From NCBI GenBank assembly GCA_964019415.1, contig OZ025885.1, forward strand, positions 1,850,351 through 1,914,350: a DNA stretch of 64,000 nt, given 5' to 3'. The DNA comes from Ianthella basta (taxonomy: Eukaryota > Porifera > Demospongiae > Verongiida > Ianthellidae). Numbering within the stretch: position 1 is the first letter of the stretch; every line of letters begins with the position of its first letter. The notes under the pieces are model-generated. The model was not told the DNA's origin. It ran no database searches and saw nothing but the letters and a program-made list of their open reading frames with translations. Below, one piece after another: positions 11,923-23,900 of this stretch. Both the position numbers and the translations under genes were made by a program.

Positions 11923-14900
11923 GTGAGTATGTACATGGGCAATGTGGAATGAAAGTCATCTAATTGTCATTTTAAATTACATGGTCTTTGAAGCCTTGTG
12001 CATCCCTGAATATAAACACTGGGGCATACTGGTAGCCATATTAACACTTAGCTGGCAAACCCTGATTGTTACTAGATATCAGAGAGTACGATAGTATTCT
12101 CTATGTAGGGATGGTACAGGGTGTTTCGAATTCACAATACATTCGTATAGGGACGAAATCGCGAAAAGCGTCGAAAACTGCCAAAACGAGGCTTCGTAGG
12201 GCTAAATGCGAAATATTCATACACTAAACTGACCTTGAAGGCAAGCGAACGCGGTCTGTAGGCGAGAAAATGACATTCGAAAACATCCATTTTCGTCTTC
12301 ATCTTCTTCGCCTGCTGTAACTGACGAACAGAATTAGCTATCGAACTAATTCGAACACAAAACTACTGAAAATTAACCGAGCTGTATTCATTCAAAGTAT
12401 AGGCTCCGAGAGCGTATTGTTCAGACTTTGGGGTTACCGAGTCTTTCGGGAGACGTTGCTACGCGCAAGACGCCATTTTATGATGACGTTGAAGAACGGC
12501 AGTTTTCCGCCTACTGTCCCTTCAGTTTCTGTCCAAAAGCTAGCCAACACCGTCAGTAGGCCGTTTCAGGTGTATACGAGACAAGGGCTTAGGCCAAAGT
12601 TAGCTTGCGCGTCGTTTCAAAAGGTCATCCGTGGACCCGCCATTTTTAGTTAGTACTCGGCTAACTTCCGGTCACTGTTTCTAAGCTCTTAGGTGGGCTG
12701 GCGCGGAAGCTAGGAGATAGCTGACACCTCGTGCTCCAGGATTAAAGAAATATGGTCCTACACTGTAACCTGCATGGATGTCCTCTAGTGGCACTTAGCA
12801 TGTGCAGTTTGCACGCCATAAAAAGTACAGAAACTAGAAATAATGAAAGTTTTCTACAAAAATAGCAAGGATGTAGGGATGGCACAAAAAGTACAGAAAC
12901 AAGTAAAGGCTGTTACACAGTGGAGCATCAACCATTGTCCTTACATTCAAGGGTATAGGACTATAAGGTGCGACATTCTTGCATGTAGGGACCATGGTTG
13001 ATGCTCCACTGTGTAACAGCCTTTACTTGTTTCTGTACTTTTTGTGCCATCCCTACATCCTTGCTATTTTTGTAGAAATTTTCATTATTTCTATAATACA
13101 TTACTATGTACAATGGTTGTGTCCAACCTTTGTTTGGGTCATTATGTATGGCATGGTACAACTGCATGATTCTTCTACAGAAGCAAAGAATCAAGTAGAG
13201 CAAACTGCTATTAATGAAATCTGGACAGCTGCTGAATACGATTTAAATTTATAAATAATTAAATTCTGTTGCATCATTGAAAGACTGCAATTTTAATTGC
13301 ATGTGAAGTTAACATTTTGAGAAGTCAAATTTGGTGGATACTAGTTAAATACAATTTTTGCCTATGCAAAGGCATGCGATTAGAAAAATGTTTATATTAT
13401 AGTGATTATTTCACTAGTTTTCTAAATTCATTAAACATTCATTTGTACCTGTTCAGATTAGTAGCCTTATGGTATAGCTGAAATGACGCATCTATAGGCT
13501 ATATAGTGCAGATGTAATGTTTACATGTTACATCACTATTTGATATAACATGTAAATCTTACTTTGTATGATAGTTGTCTAAATTGTACATAGATCCCGT
13601 TGCCATGGTAACGTGCGTCTAAACGATGTTTCTAAACGTCGTAGACACCCCGGATGTTGTTTCGCGCCGTGGTCTATTTCGTCTAGCCGTGTTCTAATTC
13701 GAAGCGCGGCGTTCGCGCCTATGTTCTAAATCGCGATTTAGAGCATGGGCGTGTCACGCGCGGCGTTCGCGCCTATGCTCTAAATCGCGATTTAGAGCAT
13801 GGGCGTGGCTTGGGCCCGTAGTCTATAGCAGAGAAACTGCAGCTGCGATAACAATAGTGGCTAACCCCACAACATACGATGCAAAGGTTGCCCGGCTTAC
13901 TTGTTTCGTCGACAAACAGGGTAAAGCAACAATCCGGCATGCAGCGGCCTACAAACCAGAGCCGAGAAAGAAACTGTCTACGAGCTGGGAACAGGCTTAG
14001 GACACCGCTCTGGTAAACGCTGTGGCTGACAGGGCCGACAGTGAGTAAGCTTACGATTAGCTTACGCGCCGCATCCACTGCCGACCTTTAGGAACGTCTG
14101 CTGCGAGATGACAAACCCAATAACCAAACGACGTTTTCTCGGCCATTGTCAGAAATTGCTAACTACTTCCGGAAGACGCGTGATGACGCAAGTACAAGTA
14201 GTTAAACTGATTCGCTGCCGCTCCTTGACCAATCGTTGGGATCTATAACACTTAAATGCTGACCAATCGGTGTCTCTGAAGATTTAGACCACTCGGCACT
14301 CGGGCGCTTCGCGCCCTCGCCCCTCGTGCTTTAAATCTCAGAGACACCTCTTGGTCAGCATTTAACTATTACATAACTTGTAGCTGATTCTTGTACAAAT
14401 TGCCATACTATTAGTATAGTCAAATGAGTTTTATTTTGAATTAACTAGCCCAGGGTAGGCATTCAATGGAATACAAGGTCACCAAAATTTGCAAATAATA
14501 CAGATAATACAAATGTATCAGCCATGTAGTCAAGTCTTCAGCATGATTAACTCAGGAAGATACAAGGCCTTTCCAGAAGCATTCTCGTATACACACAGAC
14601 AATTCTTAAGACTTTGTTTTGTAGCACAGGTCACACATGCATGCATGCATTATTTGCAACCCAGGATTGGGTCAGTGTGAAAGAACAAGGAAGCACAATG
14701 TCTGTGCTACATGCAGATTCAGACACCATGCAGCCTTTGTTCCTCTATACACCGATAGATTGAGCCAGTGGTTGGAGGCAAGCACTGTTATTAGATCAAT
14801 GCACTGTATACCTTTAATGCCTGCTGAAGGTAGCACTATGGCTAGTATATTATATGATTATAGGAATAACACCAATCTTTATTTTGTTCACTGTTGTATA

Positions 14901-17900
14901 TGTTTGAAGCTTCAAATCTGGACCTAAAACTGCATGTTCAATTGTTCATGCATTTACAAAAGGCTAACAGTTACAGCATTATAAGTGAGAGGATTTTGTG
15001 AATACAAGCAATAATTATTAACACACCTGGACCAATGCTCTTTATACCAGGTATGTGCCTGAGTGGGCTTGTCATTCAGCTAGTCTTCTCAGATGGCAGA
15101 CCTCCGGTGGACATGGTGTTTGGAAGCAATCCCACTTCATACTACAACATAACAGACAACCAGATTGTTGGTTTTCATGGTATTATTGCAACTGGAGATA
15201 ACTGTATCAGACGGCTTGGTGTTTACATGCAGCTGGATGGCAGTGAATTGAAAGGTGAGCCATCATAATATTATACGAATGACATTGTTCGATTGTGGCA
15301 GATGTTGCACCCAAGCAATATAACATGTTGTAGACCAAGAGAGGCTCATTGCTGTGTTGCTCTTTGTAGGCAAATATAGATTGTGAGCAGTGACATTGCA
15401 GATTATGCAAGTAAAAGATATAGAGTGCTATTATCACTACTAACTGTCTTGTATATATAATGTACACAACTGCACATTACTCAAAATGATTGTCTATGGA
15501 CGTTTAGCCAACTAGTCTTATTATGTGCATGCACATATACAAATTAAGTGGGCATGCAATTGATCCTAGCAATGTGGAATTATATGCTTATAATTTTATA
15601 ATAATAAATTGAGCTCTATTAATTGTATCTTTCTCGGAGAGATCAAGGATGGCATAGTGATTCATTGCAACCTGCACAGTTCAATCATCAGCTGATGAAG
15701 CTAGGCCTACATGGCCAAAATGTTCTGAACCATTGAAGAACTGCTATAATTATAAGTGTAATCAGCTTGTAAGCCTATCGTTGATCTGTGTATTCTTTCT
15801 CTTCTCCAGATACCTGTAAAGTGCCCAGTCTGAGTAAATTTGCAGACAATGTCACTCTTGCTCTAAATGCTGACCTGCCTGAAAGGATAGTGAAGGGCAC
15901 AGAGTTGAAGTTTGGCTGTAGTGAGGGCTTTGCTCTGGTTAAAGGAGGAGTGCTGACATGTGAAGATGATGGAATATGGCAGGGAGACCTTCCAGAGTGT
16001 GCTCGTAGGTGGACATTGAATGCACTTAATTAGGCAGTACAGAATGAATCATAATAATTATCAGAAGTGAAAGTGCCAGGTTAGTTTAGTGCTGCTACTT
16101 AGGAGGCAGGAACATGGTGCAGTGAAATATATATAGTTAATGGCTGGCATAGTTACTTCTATTATTTGCAATATAATTCTACAATTCTGCCACAAATAAT
16201 AAATATGTCATGATACATGTGCACCTAAATGAATATTCTAATGCCAGTTTAATGTCAGCCATTCAATTTTTACAGCTTGTCCTATATGGTGCAGCTGATT
16301 TGTCAGCATTACAGCAAGCATGCATGCATAACTATATCAAATTATATTATGGTCAAACTCCGGTCCCCAGACACCTGTAAAGTCCCCAGTCTGAGTAGAC
16401 TTGCAGACAATGTCACTCTTGTTCTGGACACTGACCTGCCTGAGAGAATATTGAAGGGCACAGAGTTGAAGTTTGGCTGTATTGAGGGATTTGCTCTGGT
16501 GAGAGGAGGAGTACTGACATGTGGAGATGATGGAATATGGCAGGGAAACTTTCCAGAGTGTGCTTGTAAGTGCATGTTCACTTATTCTGTTTATTAGGAA
16601 GTATAAAGTATAGTTACATTACACATAAATTCATCCAGATTCAACTACTTTAACTTAGCCACACTCTAGCACCTCCTCATTGCTGGCTGGCTTAGTCATT
16701 CATCTTACTCATCTTCAATATACCCCATAGGCACTTCATTTCGGGGTTTGAATTTCTTCTGCAAGCCCTACACTTCCTCTGTTATGTCTGGCACATCATC
16801 TGTACCATGTCATTCAGCTCCTTTCATGCTTACTCAACATCATCACTACTCATCTATGTAGCTCTCCAGACTGCTTGCTTCAACTCCCTCCAAGCATATG
16901 TCTCATTATTGTTGCCCACTCACCTAGTCTCATGACATAGTCTTCCACTCACCTCTACTCATCACATCTTCTCTGGTCATTCTTTGTGCTGCCATAGTAC
17001 TCATTGAAAAATTAACGTAATTATCTGGAATCTCTTACCATGCATTCTCCAGCCACCTGCCCCTGTCAGAATGGAGGCACTTGCACAACCACAGATACCT
17101 GTGCTTGTGTTGTAGGGAGGACAGGACAGCTGTGTGAAACAGGTGCTCATTATCACTTGACTATAAATAATTCTGGTTCCCTGCAAATGTTTATTGAATT
17201 ATTTAAGAATTGCATGGTGAGACAATTTCATTTGTATTGGAAGTACAGATCAGGAAGTACAGATCAGGAAGTACAGAGCAATCATAATAAGGCAGAGTTT
17301 CTGAATCATGAGCGCACAAGTAGCACATTTGACGTAACTAACAAACACTTGGCCGAACCATCTTACCTTTTCCATTGATGTTACTACATGTTCGCTCATG
17401 AATACAGTAACTCTGTCTCATATGCTCTGTAGCAATGAGCCTCTACTATGCCAATAGAATCATGATGCTGACAGAAGCTTACCTGGATCTAACTACTTCT
17501 CTCACTCTCTTCAACAGTCTGCACTCAGGAATTTTTCTTTCCTCAAACAAGCAAGACACCTGTCAACACTGTAGCATCAATGCCCTGTTCTGAACTGGAT
17601 AGCAGCTTCTTTTCTGGTGGGATGATGACAGCCAAGTGCTCTGCTAACAGAACATGGGGTCCACTGGACATGTCTCAGTGCACATTTCGAAGTGATGCAT
17701 CAGTGGCTGCAGTGGCTATGGTGGAGGTCGTGACTGATTCACCCATGGATGTTAAGGTACTGTCACACATTACCATTGAACATTGCATGACCATGCAATG
17801 AAGAAGTTCATCTCACAGGACCTGATTGATCATGAGTTCCTTTACTTATTGGATGTAACAGAATCATTCATTTCACAGGAAACTGTGCTGAATGCATTAA

Positions 17901-20900
17901 TGGGAGCCAACAAATTAAGAAGTCTATCAATGTTGAAAGCACCTAGAGGTTCAACAGTACTTACCATTAAACTGAGCAGCAGAATTGAAGAAAATGTAAT
18001 TCGCAACATTCTCTCTAACACTTCATCTAATGTTTCAAAACAGATACTGGTCCAGAAAGCAGGTACCATTTTTGTGAAAGTCAAACAGTGTGACTGTGCA
18101 ACATGCTGTAATGGAAGTATTACCATACTTCCACAGATTATTGTGACTGCTGTGAATTCTCAGCTATTGAAGCACTGCAGAACAACTCTATATCAGCCTC
18201 TTTCAACTTGTGTACTGGCCTTCGTGAAGCACCCCAGGCTTGTACCTGCTCCCAAAATGGTCTGGAAGTAAGACTCCATGCATTGTAGCAATAGGTACTT
18301 ATCAGAGCAACAATATGCTTATGTAGTGTATGCATTAACATGGCATGGTGTGCATTTCTTTAGTGCCTAAGGAGGTTTGATTTAACTGCCCAACCACCCA
18401 AACAATGCTCCCTGGACGTTGATGAAGATGGAGTTGTGGACATTGAAGTATGTAAGCATGGAGCAGTTTATTATTAATTGATTCTATAAATTTTCTTCTA
18501 TATATATCAATGTGAACCATGTGGGTTCCCTACATAATATTATATTTTGAAGGGCACTACATTTGCTAGCATCACCAGCCATATAGCAATCATGAATAAC
18601 ATTACAATTCAATCATCATGAATAATGCTACTGTACAAGCAAGTGTACAAATCCTCCTTACTTACACTATTAGGACCCCTGTGTTGGCTGCTGTCTGCCA
18701 AGCTTTGATCTAGCCTTTCAGTGGCCCCGCACTCTGCACAGTACTATCGCTGAGGCACCTTGCTCTGAGATCCACCCTAGTTTCTCAGATGCCAAGGTGC
18801 GAAGGAGGTGCAGAAGAGATGACTCGTGGGAGCCAGCAGACATCAGCTCATGCACATTCAAGAATGCTACAACGAATCCGATCTTACTCCTCACCACTAA
18901 TCTGACAGTCAGTACACAGCAGAGCAGAGATTATGCAATTAAAGGGATACAGGAAATATTCGAAAATCAGGTCAGCACAATGTGCCGCAGAGTCTATTAT
19001 CATAAATTTGTAGCAAATTGTTGATGTAACAATTTTTGATCATGGATCAATTCCTTCTGTAGCTTCCTAATTTGACCGAAGTAGCCATGCTAAGTAACTC
19101 CAGCTACACCATTACAGCACTGACAGTTGCTTCCACTGTCATAAATGGGACTAATGTTACCACTGTTGTGTTCATTGTGGACTTTGTGCAAAATGTCAGC
19201 CTGCCAGAAAATGCCACAGCTGTTCCAGAACCACCACCCAGTGGTGTTACGTACACATTTGGGGACTTGAGGGGGGTAACACCCTCACGTAAGTGTGTGT
19301 GACTATCATTAATTAGTGCTTCTATTGCACAAGGTCATGTGAATATTCTTTTGCAAGTACATGTAATACATTACTTGTGTGTAAGCTGTGACTTGCCATT
19401 AGAAATAAAGATGCAGCTGCAGTTTATATATTATGTCATTGCCTTCCATTGTTTATATGTAATTGTATTATCTCCTTCATACCTGCAGGAACATGCCCTT
19501 GCACAGCAGGTGGTGGTCAGATTGCTCACCTGTGTATTGGTACCTCCATTAGCCCTTGTGACTGCAGTGACTTGGGAACGTGTCAAGTAAGTTTAATATT
19601 ACTTTGTGCTACTGCCTATGTACACCTCGAGATTAGTACATTATGTACCCTTTCTTCCTAACGTCTTTCTGTCCAACTCCCCACACCATACAGTGTATAG
19701 ACCCATACATTAATGATACTCAGAGTAACCAGTGCACTTTGGACACAGATGGGGATACATTCCCTGACTACAGGGTAAGTGGTTTATTGAGCACATGTCT
19801 GGACATGCACAGCTAATTATAATTCATTGTTCACTTTGTGTGCAACTTGTGCACCTAGCAAGCAAACATGTTAGCCATATACTTGAGTACAGAGCATTCG
19901 TAACTGCACAATTGTGCATCACTGCCCAATACCCTTTCTATCCTATATCTACGTAGGTACTAGTGGTTGCTAGTATACACGGTATCTACTGTTCTGGTTC
20001 TTACAGGATAGCTGTCCAACAGAGTTTGGAATGGACCCAGATCTTGGAGGCTGTCGTAAGTGGTCAATTGTTACTGCACAAGCCATAGCAAAAGTACAGC
20101 TTTATACCTAATGCATTCTATAATTTGTAGTAATGAATATGCATGGGTGACTGTGTGCCTAGTAAGACAATGGATGCATGCAAGTAAAGTCTAACAATCA
20201 GTACCAAACCATTGCTTTGTGTACTTCAATATCGACTTCATTGTGACCAGAATTTGTTACATCATACGATTTTCGGCCATGTACTATGATGCAGATATCA
20301 AGCCTAAATAGATACAGTAACTTAGTCATGCATCCTATATAGGCCAAAACAATAATTGCATGTGTGCGTTATTGTATGTGTCCCTGTTGGGTTGCTATGG
20401 TTATTATCAAAAATGACTATTCTCTTGATTTTGCAGCTATGCAAATTCCTGAACCTCTTCAGTCTCAAGCCTGCAATGCAGAGATAGACACTGAATGGAG
20501 GATCCAGTGGCCTGAAGCTGCTCCAGGCTCCACTCAATCTGTTCGCTGTCCAGGAGAGGGGGACACTACTGGGTTGGGGTTGGCCCACAGGAGCTGTCTG
20601 GCTGGTGGTGTATGGGGTCCTGTTGATGCCAGTGATTGTGGATCTGTTGCTGTAAGGGAGGTCAGCATGCAGGTGAGTGAGTAGTATATAATTACACTTG
20701 TTTATGGTTGCCATCCTCATTCCTGAACTATAACAAATACACTGTACTATATTACGGCATAGCTATCAGTTGAGTGTTGGAAGGAATTATATTGCAGTAC
20801 TTTTGTCCAATATTTGGTTTTTGATATAGACTCAAAACTTCCTGAATAGTCTGAATACTACCAACAGCTCAAACCTTAACCTCACTGAGGGTCAAATAAT

Positions 20901-23900
20901 GGTAATTCAGAATATATCAGAAAGTTTGAATGCAGCTTTGATGCCATCTGATGATGAGGACAGATCAATTCCTCCCAAGGATTTGGAGACAACTGCTGAA
21001 TTTGTTGATACCCTGGCAGGGTGAGTCAAATCTTTCTTCTGCACATACTAGCTAAGCATTGAAATGTTGGTGTTTTATGCATGCCTATACCCTTCCCTAA
21101 TGCAGTCTAGGTGAGAACAACGATCTGTTTAATGAGGAGAACAATGAAACACAAGAAGTGAGTATTTTACACTGTAGAGTACAGGCTGCCCCAATTGAGC
21201 TCCATAGCTACATCCTATAGGTGGTCGCTGATATTTTGAGTAATGTCCTGGATGAAAGCAATGCACCCGCATTTGAAGCTACAGCACAGGTGAGTGGTAG
21301 CCATTTTGCTTTTCTATTAATTGGCATTTCTGACTTGCTACTGATAAAATCAGCAGCTCATGTGATTAGTAGTAATAGTTTTTGTGTACCTTTTCATGGA
21401 GAGTTTATTGTGTTAACACAGTGCACCACTTAATTTGTAATATGTATTATATTGAAGAGCGCTGCTCCAGGGCCTCAAAGTCATGGAGCAACTTCTCCAG
21501 CAACCAGCATACTTCAGAGCACAGAACGAGTTGCCAATGTTATTGGGAATACACTATCAGTGAACAGGAATTCCTTCACCATATCTAGGCCAAATTTAGG
21601 TATGCAGTCAACAGTAACAGATCTGAGTACACAGTTGTGCTGTAAGCTTTAATACTGTACTGAATTCCTCATCCCTCCAGCACTGCATGGCCAGCGGCTC
21701 TCTTTTGGTGCAGATGGGAGAGGTTTTCAATTCCCAGGTCCTGGTATCACTCTGCCCAATTTCAGACAGCCAGCAAGTATTCCTCAGATCCGTTTCCCTC
21801 CAGCTTTCCTGTTTGCTGCAAGAGGGATACCAATGCCTACTGGTACGCACCCTGTGTGCATTGTGTGCCCATGAACTGTATGGTGATTCTGTGTTATAAT
21901 TTTTGTGCATGCCATTGTGTAAATGGAATGGCATGGCTGTTACTATGGACACATCTGTAGATCTGCCTATGAACCATTATTATTGTGCATTGTGCATGAC
22001 TGTGCAAATCAATCATTTATTTGAAGTTCCATAGTGTAGTTTCTGTATTAATATTACTCATTTATTGGTATCCATCAGAAATGCCTACGGAGACACCCAC
22101 AGTTATAACTGATCAGCCAACCACACAACCTGTGCCACCCACCACAGCTCCTACCATGGCTATTGAAGTAGTGAATGTGGTGATGAACAACATGGAGAAT
22201 TATCTGCCAACCAATGTGGTTGAACAAGATGGAGATGCAAGGTACGTATGTGACCGTTGATCACTTACTGCTTGATGAGTTTGCATCTATCTAGTTCCAC
22301 CATTTGCAATAATTTTATTGGAATGCATAATTTCCGTTTTCATGAAACTATTATGATGCAATGGGGCCATCACGTTGACATATTGTAGCATTACATATCA
22401 CTGATGAAGAGCAACTCTACATAATAGCGTGGTCCAATTCTAAGTTGTGGCACTCTCTTGCGTCATTGATTACAGTTATCTCTTTAAGTACATTACTAGA
22501 AAGGACTGTGGAAAATATTTAACGAATTATTCATGCTCAAGATGACCTACATAGATACATATGTTCCATTCTTGGGTGTAGTGGCAGTGGTGCAGAGGAG
22601 GTCAGTCCTGCCAGTCGAGTGTTCTCCAGTCAGATTCCAGGCTATGATGGAGAAGAGGTGGACACCAATGAGACTGTGGAAATCATATTCCCTCTGATTG
22701 TAAGAATGTGCATATATACAGTAATTAAGTTGTTTACTTATGTCAGTTCTTACTGACTGTGTAATCATCATGAATACTATAAAGTACTTTAAATGATTAT
22801 TGTCAAGACCAACGAGCATGCAACTTTATAATTCATTATTCTGTGTAGGAGAAAGTAAATAATCTCACTGTTCCTATTGGGAGAAGGAAGCTATTCCGTT
22901 GTGCCTTCTTCAACTTCAAAGGAGGGGTCAATGCGACTGGAGCATGGTCCTACAGTGGGGTGAAGACCACTGTCATCAATGACACTCATGTCCGCTGCAA
23001 TTCATCCCATTTGACCAGCTTTGTGGTTCTGGTCAGTGTTGTCGACGATCCTGGATCAACAGTGAGTTTGATATAGTATGAAGTTAGTGGAGTGCATGTG
23101 AACCTTATATAGTAGACATTACTGCAGGGTTGTCTCATTCTTGTAGTCTCTTCTACTCTACGTACATATATCACTATGATTGTGTGTTTGCAACATTATG
23201 TACAAGTCATATGTCTAGCGTTATCTCTTGTATTCTTCTTGATCCTGCAGACTCCATTGGACTACATCACATACATTGGTTGCAGCATTTCTTTCCTATG
23301 CTTGCTTGCCTCCATTGCATTCTTCTTGTCATTGAGGTACGGTTAGGTCAATAAATGATGGTTACAAAGCTTGAATGTTGTGCTTCCAATAGCTAGGATT
23401 CATGCACGACATTCATATCACTACAGAAAAGAGTTGATTCAGAAGGTCCACAACTTTGTCCACCTCAACCTGTGCATTGCTCTTTCCTTGGGACTAATCT
23501 TGTTCCTCACTGGAATACAGACAGCCACAGCCAATGTTGTAAGAGACAGAGACCATCACCATTCTTATGCTTTCTTGATTAAGGAATTATTTTAAAGAAA
23601 GCATTACTTAATGGTCTTTCTGCTTTCCACTAATCTCTTTACTATAATAGTTTGCATGCAAAGTTATGACGGCTTTGCTGCACTACTTCTTTCTGGCCAC
23701 CTTCACCTGGACACTGTGTGAAGCTGTCCTCATTTACGTCCTTCTGGTGAAAGTGTTTGGAGCCAATGACAAAAAGTGGATCTATCTGTATCTGGCACTG
23801 GGATGGAGTGAGCTTGTACCCATCACACTATTGCATTGTGTAAATAAGAGAGTTTCGATCAACAGTAGTCTTTTGAAGAATTACATGTAATGGGTATACA

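Noticed and set aside
12979-13254. Open frames on both strands over the foldback
   Set aside because: They read through the palindrome arms as mirror images and have no coding character.
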